Shown here piece after piece: positions 15,896-23,575 of a DNA stretch of 64,000 nt; the first letter of the stretch is position 1; every line of letters starts with the position of its first letter. This DNA comes from Pseudodesulfovibrio hydrargyri. GTDB taxonomy: Bacteria > Desulfobacterota > Desulfovibrionia > Desulfovibrionales > Desulfovibrionaceae. Where the stretch lies: contig NZ_LKAQ01000004.1 in NCBI RefSeq assembly GCF_001874525.1, positions 920,937 to 984,936 of the forward strand, written 5' to 3'. The notes beneath the pieces were generated by a model. The model saw only the letters and a program-made list of their open reading frames with translations. It was not told the origin of the DNA and did no database searches. Made by a program: the position numbers and the translations under genes.

Positions 15896-17400
15896 TACAG
15901 CACCCCCAGCTCTTCCAGGTATCCGGCCATTTCCTTGCGGACTTCGGCCAGCTCCTTTTCCAGTTCCTCGATCTCGCCCTGTACTTTGGCGATGTTCACT
16001 TCTTCCTCTTCCTCGAAGGTGTCCACATAGCGAGGGATATTCAAGTTGAAATCATTCTCCTTGAGTTCATCGAACCCGGCGGCATAGGCGTACTTGTCCA
16101 CGAACTCGCGGGCCTTGTACGTGTCCACGATCTTCCGGACATCCTCGGGGCGCAGCTTGTTCTGGTTCTTGGCGTCGGCGTATTCCCGGCTGGCGTCGAT
16201 GAACAGGACATCCTTGTCAGGCCGATTGCGCTTGAACACCAGGATGGCCGCCGGGATGCCCGTGCCGAAGAACAGGTTGGCGGGCAGGCCGATGACGGCA
16301 TCCAGAAGGTTCTCCTCAATGAGCTGCTGCCGGATCTTGCCTTCCGCGCCGCCCCGGAAAAGCACGCCGTGCGGCACGACCACGCCGACCCGCCCGGATT
16401 CCAGGGTGGTGGTCTCGATCATGTGCGAAATAAAGGCGTAATCCGCCTTGGACTTGGGCGGCAGGCCGCGATGGAACCGATTATGCGGATCGCTCTGGGC
16501 CGACTTGTAGCCCCACTTATCGAGGGAGAAGGGCGGATTGGCCACCACCACCTCGAACTTCATGGTGGTGTCGTCCTCGATCAGCTTGGGTTCACGCAGG
16601 GTGTCGCCCCATTCGACCCTGGCCCGGTCCATGCCGTGCAGAAACATATTCATCTTGGCGAGCGCCCAGGTCTCGCCGTTGATCTCCTGCCCGTACAGGG
16701 AAAAATCCTCGGACGTCCGGCGGACCCGGTTGCCGCACTTGATGAGCAACGAGCCCGAACCGCAGGCGGGATCGCAGATGCGCTCGCCCGGCTGGGGATC
16801 AACCAGTTCCGCGATCAACTCCGAGACCTCCGGCGGCGTGTAGAATTCCCCGGCCTTCTTGCCCGCACCGGCGGCGAAGTTGGCGATAAGGTATTCATAG
16901 GCATTGCCGATGACATCCAGGTTGCCCACCCGCGACGGGCGCAGATCCAGGCGAGGGTCATTGAGGTCCTCCAGGAACTTCTTCAGACGGCGGTTGCGGT
17001 CCTTGGTCTTGCCGAGATTCGCCTCGGAATTGTAGTCGATATTGCGGAAGACGCCCTGCAACTTGGCACGGTTCGCGTCTTCAATCTTCTCAAAGGTGGT
17101 GTTGATGACCTCACCCACATTGGTGGCGTTGCGCTGGTCGAAAAGGTCATAGAAGGTGCACCCTTCCGGCATGACGAAACGCTCCCTGGCCAGACGGCGC
17201 CCGATGCGCTCCTTGTCGCCCTTGAACTGCTGGCTCAACTCGTCATACCGCTCGCGGTAAACGTCCGAGAGATACTTCACGAAAAGCATCGCCAGGATAT
17301 AATCCTTGTACTGGCTGGCGTTGAGGATGCCCCGGAACGTGTCGCACGCCTTGAAAAGGATATCATTGATCTCTTTCTGGTTCACTTTGGTGGTGGTCAT
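15895..17400 (-). CDS. hsdM: Type I restriction enzyme, M (methyltransferase) subunit
   Basis: The 501-residue subunit methylates adenine N6 at the site selected by HsdS. It has the N-terminal HsdM helical domain (about residues 8-150), S-adenosylmethionine motif I DPACGSGSLL near 208 and catalytic NPPF near 285 (NPPFSLDKWG), with the region around DVIGNAYEYLIANFAAGAGKKAGEF before it. The C-terminal 45 residues form an acidic coiled coil (VQGEIEELEKELAEVRKEM). GGAG precedes the start. It lies 16 bases after the half-hsdS gene and overlaps dinD by one base. Confidence 0.96.
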   Translation of the reverse strand: MTTTKVNQKEINDILFKACDTFRGILNASQYKDYILAMLFVKYLSDVYRERYDELSQQFKGDKERIGRRLARERFVMPEGCTFYDLFDQRNATNVGEVINTTFEKIEDANRAKLQGVFRNIDYNSEANLGKTKDRNRRLKKFLEDLNDPRLDLRPSRVGNLDVIGNAYEYLIANFAAGAGKKAGEFYTPPEVSELIAELVDPQPGERICDPACGSGSLLIKCGNRVRRTSEDFSLYGQEINGETWALAKMNMFLHGMDRARVEWGDTLREPKLIEDDTTMKFEVVVANPPFSLDKWGYKSAQSDPHNRFHRGLPPKSKADYAFISHMIETTTLESGRVGVVVPHGVLFRGGAEGKIRQQLIEENLLDAVIGLPANLFFGTGIPAAILVFKRNRPDKDVLFIDASREYADAKNQNKLRPEDVRKIVDTYKAREFVDKYAYAAGFDELKENDFNLNIPRYVDTFEEEEEVNIAKVQGEIEELEKELAEVRKEMAGYLEELGVL

Positions 17401-17416
17401 ATATTCTCCGTTAATT

Positions 17417-18031
17417 TTACTCTTGCGATGCGGCGTCCAGTATCTCGGACAACAGCAATTCCCGCTGCTCCACGATCCGCTCCGTCAGAATTTTTTCTTG
17501 CAAACCACACTGGTAGACCTTGGCTATCAGCGCTTGCCTTTCGAGAGACGGCACCGGAACCGGAAGCGCCTCCAACGTCTTTCGGGTGATATGCGGCAAG
17601 GCCGTCCCGGCCGCGCACTGCCCATAATATCGCTGGGCCTGCTTGCTGTTCAGGAACCAGGCCAGATAGTCCGGACGAACCAACGCGGGGTTGGCCTTGA
17701 TAATGAAGAAATGCGGCGCGGCGACGGCTTTCTTGAGCGGCTTGTCGACCAGCGCCCCGAAAAACCGCATCCCCCGGTTCACGAAAAGGATATCCCCTTG
17801 CTCCAGAAAAGTAGGGCGGCGGCGCCCAGTCGGCACGACCTTGGGCAACCGATTCTCGTTTACCCCCAGAACAGGGTCCACATTCTTAAGCTGGACCACG
17901 GATATCGTGCCTTCCGGATCGTGTTCAATCCTGCCCCGAAACGGATGCCCGGCGAACAATTTCGCCACGCGCTTCAAAGAAGCCGATTGATATTTTGAAT
18001 GCACCAATCTTTTTGTTTTTTCTTGAATCAT
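17417..18031 (-). CDS. Half-size HsdS-like specificity protein (single target domain)
   Basis: The 204-residue protein resembles one half of a type I specificity subunit: a single target domain (about 12-165, with ISVVQLKNVDP and FLEQGDILFVNRG) followed by PHITRKTLEALPVPVPSLERQ and a coiled-coil helix. It heads the operon, 16 bases before hsdM, while a full two-domain hsdS lies three genes further on. Half-HsdS proteins can pair as dimers, so it might give HsdM a second specificity or compete with HsdS. No ribosome site precedes the ATG, and the promoter lies immediately ahead, which suggests a leaderless message. A longer upstream frame exists but would cross the promoter. Confidence 0.8.
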   Translation of the reverse strand: MIQEKTKRLVHSKYQSASLKRVAKLFAGHPFRGRIEHDPEGTISVVQLKNVDPVLGVNENRLPKVVPTGRRRPTFLEQGDILFVNRGMRFFGALVDKPLKKAVAAPHFFIIKANPALVRPDYLAWFLNSKQAQRYYGQCAAGTALPHITRKTLEALPVPVPSLERQALIAKVYQCGLQEKILTERIVEQRELLLSEILDAASQE

Positions 18032-18038
18032 GTGTTTC

Positions 18039-18067
18039 GATATAAGTAAGCGAGATCGATTCGTCAA
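18039..18067 (-). promoter_or_regulatory. Promoter of the type I locus, giving a leaderless transcript, with an adjacent palindrome
   Basis: Read on the minus strand, TTGACG (18067-18062) and TATATC (18044-18039) are spaced by 17 bases. The expected transcription start falls within one or two bases of the ATG at 18031, and no ribosome site exists. Directly upstream lies TTGCAT-caaa-ATGCAA (18075-18090), a 6-bp inverted repeat that could bind a regulator. Confidence 0.65.
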
Positions 18068-18090
18068 GTGCAGTTTGCATTTTGATGCAA

Positions 18091-18358
18091 AAAATATTTC
18101 AAGTATGTCTCGGCGAACTTCTCGGCCCTGATGGTCAGCGTCCTGTGAGATCGTCCAATATATCACCAATTGGAGCGTGAGGATTGTCGAAATGAAGGCA
18201 GAGGGGGGGAGGGGCCGGATGTCTAATTGCGGGAAAGGTCATTAAGCAGACACTTTCGATTGCCCGTGTGCCCCCCCTAACAGGCACCATTTCTTGAAAG
18301 GAATTGTTCTCGATCGGTCGATTTTGATCGGCTGGGCTTCATCTCGTCCTGCTCAAAA
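18091..18358. other. Gene-free stretch between the half-hsdS promoter and the HNH-like gene
   Basis: I see no gene or clear terminator here. It separates the HNH-like gene from the type I operon, both on the minus strand. Confidence 0.5.
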
Positions 18359-19075
18359 TCAATTTGAATACTTGATGCTGTAATCGTTCAGCATCCTGGC
18401 AAGCAGGGGAAAGTTCTCTTTTTTCCATTCCATGCACAAAAAGTATTTGCCCAAGGCGTCGTTATAATAACGCCGCCGTCCTTTGGCATCAAAGACCTTG
18501 AAGGGATCTGTCGTCAAAACAGGATGCCCCAAACCCAATACTTTTCGACAAAAGACCTGATCCTGCAAAAGACCAATATCCTTTTGTGAAAGTTTTTGAA
18601 CCAATATGCCCATGACAAGAAACAAATAATCTTTACTTGTTTTATTGCCCAAGGCTGTTGGCAACTTTGTTCCCTTTATCTCAACAAAAGATTTTATTCT
18701 GTTTTTTCTGTAAATAGCGTGATTGACCTTGGAAACAGTTTCTTCATCTTCATTATCATACTTCCCATGGCATTCTTTACACAAAAATGCACATGTTTCT
18801 GATATGGGATAATGTGACACCTCTATCAGATGAACCGTTTCATCTATTTCAATAGAATATTCGGAACCTACTTTTTCAGAACGCTCCAAACATTCTTTTA
18901 TGATATCATTTCTTTTTCTGGTCATCAGATGAGCGGATTGCAACGATCTCCTTTTTCCGCAACAATCACAGACAGCATTTTTCTTATATGGCCGGGTAGT
19001 TTCCTTGATATTATTGCGGACCTTGGGGCCCAAGAAACACACGAAGTCGTCATGAGAAATGGTGCAGGTGGCCAT
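18359..19075 (-). CDS. Unrecognised protein with an HNH-like zinc region
   Basis: I do not recognise the family. The 238-residue protein has a CDCCGKRRSLQSAHL segment (about 36-50) and later CAFLCKECHGKYD (about 92-104). The pairs of Cys-x-x-Cys with a His between them resemble a treble-clef HNH nuclease: the first His (SAHL) would be the general base and the Asn/His part lies in ECHGKYDNE. The C-terminal half is helical without motifs. It is clearly AT-rich against the chromosome. The start has AAGAGGT at six bases. It lies next to the right end of the island and has its own promoter; a stand-alone restriction role is plausible but unproven. Confidence 0.6.
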   Translation of the reverse strand: MATCTISHDDFVCFLGPKVRNNIKETTRPYKKNAVCDCCGKRRSLQSAHLMTRKRNDIIKECLERSEKVGSEYSIEIDETVHLIEVSHYPISETCAFLCKECHGKYDNEDEETVSKVNHAIYRKNRIKSFVEIKGTKLPTALGNKTSKDYLFLVMGILVQKLSQKDIGLLQDQVFCRKVLGLGHPVLTTDPFKVFDAKGRRRYYNDALGKYFLCMEWKKENFPLLARMLNDYSIKYSN

Positions 19076-19098
19076 GTTAACCTCTTTTCTTTTATATT

Positions 19099-19127
19099 AC
19101 AATATGATAAAGAATAAATGTTGTCAA
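19099..19127 (-). promoter_or_regulatory. Promoter of the HNH-like gene
   Basis: On the minus strand TTGACA (19127-19122) and TATTGT (19104-19099) are separated by 17 bases of AT-rich sequence, 24 bases ahead of the start codon. Confidence 0.75.
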
Positions 19128-19294
19128 CAATTATTTGAAAGTCGATAGCCTCGCCTGAGATTGCAAAGGGGCCCCATTTCCACGTGGCTCGCCCGTGGCT
19201 CCATGCGTGTCAAACGTGCTTTTCGTGGCGTTGGTGGCGTTTGCAAATGGCTGAAATCACGTAGGTAAGCGGCCTCCCGTGGTTTTCAGTATAC

Positions 19295-19359
19295 CCTCTC
19301 ACGCCGGCAACAGGGGTTCAAACCCCCTTGGGGACGCCACTGACAAATCAACGGGTTAC
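19295..19359 (+). repeat. attR: right 65-bp direct repeat of the genomic island
   Basis: An exact copy of 1656-1720, giving the 3' part of tRNA-Glu plus 20 following bases. The 5' part of the tRNA is absent here, so this is an attachment remnant and not a gene. Confidence 0.95.
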
Positions 19360-19382
19360 GGTTTGCGCCGTGACCCGTTTTT
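19350..19382 (+). terminator. Terminator at the right island edge (original tRNA-Glu terminator)
   Basis: The hairpin AACGGGTTACGG / CCGTGACCCGTT (19350-19361 with 19368-19379, one G-T pair) is followed by T6. The left arm is inside attR and the right arm is chromosomal. Before insertion this would have followed tRNA-Glu directly. Confidence 0.85.
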
Positions 19383-19882
19383 TGCGTGCAGATGAACGCG
19401 GAAACACCCCCGGACTCATTTGATCCCGGGGCTTTTTCTTTTTCATCGGAGCCTCCTTGGGAAGACCTGGGCCATTGTCTCGCCGGACAACGCCCCACGC
19501 CGCAACAAAGGAGTCCACCGACAGGATCAGGCAAAAAAACCGGAGGATCGCGTATTCCGCAACACCGTTTGGTGCTGCTATGAACAGGCCTCGGATGAAT
19601 CCGCTTCGGCGGTTTGCGCGCGGCACCTCGGGAGACACGGCCTTGGGAGACGGTATCGTCCCGCGGCATGGCCTCAGGCCGTCCGGTTTGCCACTTTGTG
19701 ACACCGCACCGGTTGTAAACACCAAATTTATAGCAATTCCAACATGTTTTCCCGGGGCAGTCATCCGGGGAAAAAAATGATATGGTGGGGCGTTCCGTCC
19801 ACATGGGTGGGGGATCGCCCCCAAAACTGCATGCAATCAATTTTGCTTCGGCAAGTTTTAACTCAAAAAAGTTGAGGGAAAA
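19383..19882. other. 500-bp gene-free stretch
   Basis: No convincing gene is visible on either strand; frames open here are Arg/Pro/Thr-rich. The last 200 bases are AT-richer and probably hold the promoter of the DUF362 gene, but no clear -35/-10 pair stands out. Confidence 0.45.
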
Positions 19883-21016
19883 ATGGAGAAAGCAAAAGTC
19901 TACTTCACGGACTTTCGGACCAAGGCGTTCGGCGACGGATTGCCCACCAAGCTCAAAAAGATGCTCAAAAAGGCGGGCATCGGCGACATCGACATGGGCG
20001 GCCGGTTCGTGGCCATCAAGATGCACTTCGGCGAGCTGGGGAACATCAGCTATCTGCGGCCCAACTACGCCAAGGCCGTGGCCGACCTGGTCAAGGAGCT
20101 GGGCGGCAAGCCGTTCCTGACCGACTGCAACACCATGTATCCGGGCAAGCGCAAGAACGCCCTGGAGCACCTGGAATGCGCCTGGGAAAACGGCTTCACG
20201 CCCCTGACCGTGGGCTGTCCCGTGCTCATCGGCGACGGCCTCAAGGGCACCGACGACGTCGAGGTTCCGGTTGAGGGCGGCGAATACGTCAAGGCGGCCA
20301 AGATCGGACGGGCCATCATGGACGCCGACGTGTTCATCAGCCTGACCCACTTCAAGGGCCATGAGATGACCGGCTTCGGCGGCACGATCAAGAACATCGG
20401 CATGGGCTGCGGCTCCCGCGCGGGCAAGACCGAGCAGCACAGCGGCGGCAAGCCGGACATCGACGAGGAAAAATGCGTGGGCTGCCGCGCCTGCCTCAAG
20501 GAATGCGCCAACGACGCCCTGCATTTCGACGCCGAGGCCAAGAAATCCCGCATCAACCACGACAACTGCGTGGGCTGCGGCCGGTGTCTGGGTGCCTGCA
20601 ACTTCGACGCCATCGCCTTTGGCCTGGATTCCGCCATCGGCGACCTCAACCGGAAGATGGCCGAGTACACCAAGGCCGTGGTCGACGGCCGCCCGCAGTT
20701 CCACATCTCCCTGATCGTGGACGTCTCCCCCAACTGCGACTGCCACGGCGAGAACGACGCGCCCATCCTGCCCAACCTGGGCATGCTGGCCTCCGCCGAC
20801 CCCCTGGCCCTGGACCAGGCCTGCGTGGACGCCTGCATGAAGGCCACCCCGCTGCCCGGCAGCCAGCTCGCGGACAACCTGGCCAAGAAGGATTTCGTGG
20901 ACCACCACGACCACTTCACCAATTCCAAGCCCGAGTCCGAATGGAAGACCTGCATGGACCATGCGGAGAAGATCGGGCTGGGCACCCGGGATTACGAGCT
21001 GATCGTGGTTAAATAG
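19883..21016 (+). CDS. DUF362 domain protein with two [4Fe-4S] ferredoxin clusters
   Basis: The 377-residue protein has a DUF362 fold around a ferredoxin insert. The N-terminal part (1-195) includes KMHFGELGN, SLTHFKGHEMTGFGG and KNIGMGCGSR. The insert (about 195-245) has two cluster motifs, CVGCRACLKEC and CVGCGRCLGAC, each with a distal Cys. The C-terminal part has NCDCHGENDAP and ADPLALDQACVD. Such proteins are abundant in anaerobes and presumed to be cytosolic redox proteins; the reaction is unknown. The start has GAGGG upstream. It is monocistronic, ending in a terminator. Confidence 0.9.
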   Translation: MEKAKVYFTDFRTKAFGDGLPTKLKKMLKKAGIGDIDMGGRFVAIKMHFGELGNISYLRPNYAKAVADLVKELGGKPFLTDCNTMYPGKRKNALEHLECAWENGFTPLTVGCPVLIGDGLKGTDDVEVPVEGGEYVKAAKIGRAIMDADVFISLTHFKGHEMTGFGGTIKNIGMGCGSRAGKTEQHSGGKPDIDEEKCVGCRACLKECANDALHFDAEAKKSRINHDNCVGCGRCLGACNFDAIAFGLDSAIGDLNRKMAEYTKAVVDGRPQFHISLIVDVSPNCDCHGENDAPILPNLGMLASADPLALDQACVDACMKATPLPGSQLADNLAKKDFVDHHDHFTNSKPESEWKTCMDHAEKIGLGTRDYELIVVK

Positions 21017-21050
21017 GACCCGGCGGCCCCTCCGGGCACCAAAACGAAAC

Positions 21051-21085
21051 AACGGGTTACGGCGTATGTCGTAACCCGTTTTTGT
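21051..21085 (+). terminator. Terminator of the DUF362 gene
   Basis: The stem AACGGGTTAC / GTAACCCGTT (21051-21060 with 21071-21080) is extended by inner pairs and followed by T5. Its core is the same as in both terminators at the island edges. Confidence 0.9.
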
Positions 21086-21101
21086 TGCTGCGGCTCGGAC
21101 C

Positions 21102-21704
21102 TTACACCTCGGCCGCGTAGGGCGGGGCCGGGTCGTACTGCAGGATCTTCCTGATCGTGCGGGCGTGGTCCGGGGTGTAAATCTCCCCCACCAGCCACAG
21201 AGCCATGTCGATGCCCGCCGAGACGCCCTGGGAGGTCACGACCTTGCCGTCGCGCACGTAGCGCATTTCGGGCAGCTCCGTCACTTCCGGATCCTTGGCC
21301 AGGGCGTCCATGAGCGTCCAGTGGGTCGTGGCCTTGCGCCCCTTGAGCAGGCCCGCCTTCTGCAGAATGAGCGAGCCCGTGCACACGGCGGTCATGTAGT
21401 CGACCTTGTCGTACTGCTCGCGAACCCAGTCGATGGCCTTGGCGTTGCCCAGGGCGTATTCGTCGACCTCGGCCGTGCCGGGCAGAAGCAGCACGTCCAG
21501 CTTGGGCGCGTCCTCGAGGCTGTAATCGGGGACCATTTGCAAACCGCCCACGCCGCGCAGGGGCCGGGCGGAGTCCGCGATGGTCACGACCCGACCGCCC
21601 CCGCACATCTGGTTGGATGCGCTGAAGACCTGGAGCGGGCCGACGAAGTCCAGCTCCGCCACCTGTTCATAGATGAATATCCCGTAAGTGAGACCTTTGG
21701 TCAT
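21102..21704 (-). CDS. DJ-1/PfpI-family protein
   Basis: The 200-residue protein has the glutamine-amidotransferase-like DJ-1/PfpI fold: FVGPLQVFSAS near residue 20, the nucleophile elbow AVCTGSLILQKAGLL with Cys near 106, then ATTHW and YVRDGKVVTSQGVSAGIDMAL. This is the subgroup related to isonitrile hydratase and to the N-terminus of GlxA regulators. The start at 21704 has AAGGAG. It overlaps the end of the regulator gene by 38 bases, so expression is coupled and the regulator may control it. Chemical activity is not readable. Confidence 0.87.
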   Translation of the reverse strand: MTKGLTYGIFIYEQVAELDFVGPLQVFSASNQMCGGGRVVTIADSARPLRGVGGLQMVPDYSLEDAPKLDVLLLPGTAEVDEYALGNAKAIDWVREQYDKVDYMTAVCTGSLILQKAGLLKGRKATTHWTLMDALAKDPEVTELPEMRYVRDGKVVTSQGVSAGIDMALWLVGEIYTPDHARTIRKILQYDPAPPYAAEV

Positions 21705-22677
21705 GGTGTTCTCCTTGTTGGAAGTGGGCCCGGTACTGGGCCGGGCTGAGACCGAGCCTTCGCTGGAAGGCACGGCGCAGGCGCTCCTCACGGCCGAAGC
21801 CGGATTGGAGCGCGATCCGATCGAGCCCCTCGGCGCCGGATTCGAGCAGCTCGCGCGCGCGATCAATGCGCATCTGCTCGACGAACCGGCCAGGGCTCAT
21901 GCCTGTTTCCGACGGAAATATGCGGGCGAATGTCCGTGGGCTCATATTGGCCTTCTCGGCCAGCCGGTCCACGGTGAGGTTTTGGTCGAGATGGGTCTCG
22001 ACCCAGTCGAAGAGCGGCTTGAAGCGCTCGCCCGCCCGGGCCTGCATGGCCAGGGCGCTGCTGAACTGGCTCTGATTCCCGGGCCGCCTGCGGTAGACGA
22101 GCAGCAGCCGGGCCACTTCGATGGCCAGGGCCGGGCCGTAGTCTTCCTCCACCAGGGCCAGGGCGAGGTCGATCCCGGCCGTGACCCCGCCACTGGTGGC
22201 AACACGGCCGTCCCGGACGTAAAGGGCGTCCGGCTCCAGACGCACCTCGGGGTAGAGCTCGCCCAGACGGTCCGCCATGGCCCAGTGGGTGGTCGCCCTC
22301 CGGCCGTCGAGAACGCCTGCGGCGGCCAGGATAAACGCCCCGGTGCAGACGGACACCACCCGCTCGGCCCTGGAGGCCGCCGCACGCACGGCCGCCACGT
22401 TGGCCGCCTCGGTCGAGGCAGCCTCGGCAGCCAGCCCGCCGGGCACCAGCAGCGTGTCCGCATCCCTCGTCCCGGGGCGAACCTCGGCGTGCAGCCGCAG
22501 GCCCGACGAGGTGGACACCGGGCCGGGCTCGTTGGCGGCAAAGACCATCTCGTAACCGTCCCGCTCCCGCCCGTTGCGGGCGAGCAGCTCGTCGGCCGCC
22601 TGGAAGACCTCCAGCGGTCCGGTGACGTCGAGGGCCACCATGCCCGGATAGAAATAGAACTCCATGCGCTTCTTCAT
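21667..22677 (-). CDS. GlxA-family transcriptional regulator (DJ-1 domain plus AraC helix-turn-helix)
   Basis: The 336-residue protein has an N-terminal DJ-1/PfpI-like sensing domain (1-190; LDVTGPLEVFQAADE, VCTGAFILAAAGVLDG, ATTHWAMAD, YVRDGRVATSGGVTAGIDLAL) and a C-terminal AraC DNA-binding domain (about 225-320) with two helix-turn-helices (DRLAEKANMSPRTFARIF and IALQSGFGREERLRRAF). The sensing domain is paralogous to the overlapping downstream gene. An internal ATG at codon 5 preceded by AAGAAG is an alternative start. The ligand is unknown. Confidence 0.88.
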   Translation of the reverse strand: MKKRMEFYFYPGMVALDVTGPLEVFQAADELLARNGRERDGYEMVFAANEPGPVSTSSGLRLHAEVRPGTRDADTLLVPGGLAAEAASTEAANVAAVRAAASRAERVVSVCTGAFILAAAGVLDGRRATTHWAMADRLGELYPEVRLEPDALYVRDGRVATSGGVTAGIDLALALVEEDYGPALAIEVARLLLVYRRRPGNQSQFSSALAMQARAGERFKPLFDWVETHLDQNLTVDRLAEKANMSPRTFARIFPSETGMSPGRFVEQMRIDRARELLESGAEGLDRIALQSGFGREERLRRAFQRRLGLSPAQYRAHFQQGEHHDQRSHLRDIHL

Positions 22678-22716
22678 GGGATCATGATAGGAGGGACATG
22701 ATTTGGCGGCAATGAC

Positions 22717-22753
22717 AAAAAAAACGCAATTCCCGCCAACAGCGTCGCGGGAA
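22717..22753 (-). terminator. Likely terminator of the solute-binding protein gene
   Basis: A 7-bp stem TTCCCGC / GCGGGAA (22730-22736 with 22747-22753) is followed on the minus strand, after five bases, by T8. It lies about 60 bases after the stop codon of the gene at 22814. Confidence 0.55.
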
Positions 22754-22813
22754 ACACAACGGCGTACAGGAAGCGGTACCCTTCACGGCCCGTATCCGTC
22801 CCGGCTCCACCGC

Positions 22814-23575
22814 TCAGTGGTTGTACTTTCCCTCCAGCAGATCGCCGTACATGGCCTGGAACTTGCCGGAATCCTTGAGTTGCTTCAGCCCTCGGTTGAA
22901 TGCGTCCCGGAGCTTGCGCCCGCGCGGCGTGGCCCTGGTGAAGCCGAGGGTGCCGGTGTGTTCGGCGATGGCCCGTTCGCTGCTCTTGATCATGTCGCCG
23001 ATGGCCGGGGCGAACCGCTCCCGTAGGATCGTGAAGCCGACGAGCTCGTCGGCGAAGAAGACGTCGATCCGCTTTTCGATCAGCTTGGCAAAGTTGGAGG
23101 TGTCGTTGTTGGCGACATCCAGAGTCAGGACCCCCTGTTCGGCCAGCCTCCAAAATTCGTCCGTATAGGAAAAGTCCCTGGTGACACCGATGCGGAGTCC
23201 CTTGAAATCCTTGAAGGACTCCCACTCGGGCACCCTGGTCTCCTTCTTGGTGAAGACCACCAGCCGCTCGTGGGTCACCGGGTCGCTGAACCAGTAGTCC
23301 CTGCCGCGCCGCTCGGTCACGTACACGTAGGAGACCGCGTCGGACGTCCCTTCCCGGGCGAACGCGAAGGCCCGGGCCCAGGGATAGTACCGGATTCTGA
23401 CCTCGTAACCCATGGCGTTGAAGGCCTCGGTGAGCACATGGTTGACGAATCCGCCGTGGAGGAGGTGCTCGCCGGTGTACGGCGGGTATTCCCCGGACGT
23501 CACCTTGACCGGGCCGGCGGCGGCGACACACGGCATGAACACCGCCATCAGCATGAAAAGCATGATCCTTTTCAT
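22814..23575 (-). CDS. Periplasmic solute-binding protein, amino-acid ABC (SBP family 3) type
   Basis: The 253-residue protein has a signal peptide (MKRIMLFMLMAVFMPCVAAA) and the SBP family 3 pattern: VTSGEYPPYTGE at the mature start, a GFVNHVLTEAFNAMGY segment, PVTHERLVVF, LRIGVTRDFSYTDEF and a C-terminal LKQLKDSGKFQAMYGDL. No permease or ATPase is adjacent, so it may serve a distant transporter or a sensor. It is separated from the GlxA-type regulator by a probable terminator. The ligand is unknown; polar amino acids are usual for this family. Confidence 0.85.
   Translation of the reverse strand: MKRIMLFMLMAVFMPCVAAAGPVKVTSGEYPPYTGEHLLHGGFVNHVLTEAFNAMGYEVRIRYYPWARAFAFAREGTSDAVSYVYVTERRGRDYWFSDPVTHERLVVFTKKETRVPEWESFKDFKGLRIGVTRDFSYTDEFWRLAEQGVLTLDVANNDTSNFAKLIEKRIDVFFADELVGFTILRERFAPAIGDMIKSSERAIAEHTGTLGFTRATPRGRKLRDAFNRGLKQLKDSGKFQAMYGDLLEGKYNH

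Larger units (their letters stand above)
1656..19359. mobile_element. 17.6-kb integrative genomic island (defence island) in tRNA-Glu
   Basis: The boundaries are the two 65-bp direct repeats. Next to the left repeat lie a tyrosine integrase, an AlpA/Xis-type protein and a second recombinase-like gene. The cargo is an XRE-methyltransferase pair, a complete type I restriction-modification locus with many inserted accessory genes, and an HNH-like gene. Several cargo genes, especially those at the right end, are visibly AT-richer than the flanking chromosome. No conjugation, capsid or replication gene is recognisable, so movement by helper or by simple excision-integration is inferred. Confidence 0.93.

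Noticed and set aside
19295..19340. A second tRNA-Glu-like sequence
   Set aside because: Only the part from the anticodon loop onward is present; it is the attR copy, not a tRNA gene.
19286..21052. A 588-codon minus-strand open frame opposite the DUF362 gene
   Set aside because: It is antisense to a well-supported ferredoxin-containing protein, has low-complexity composition, and spans attR.
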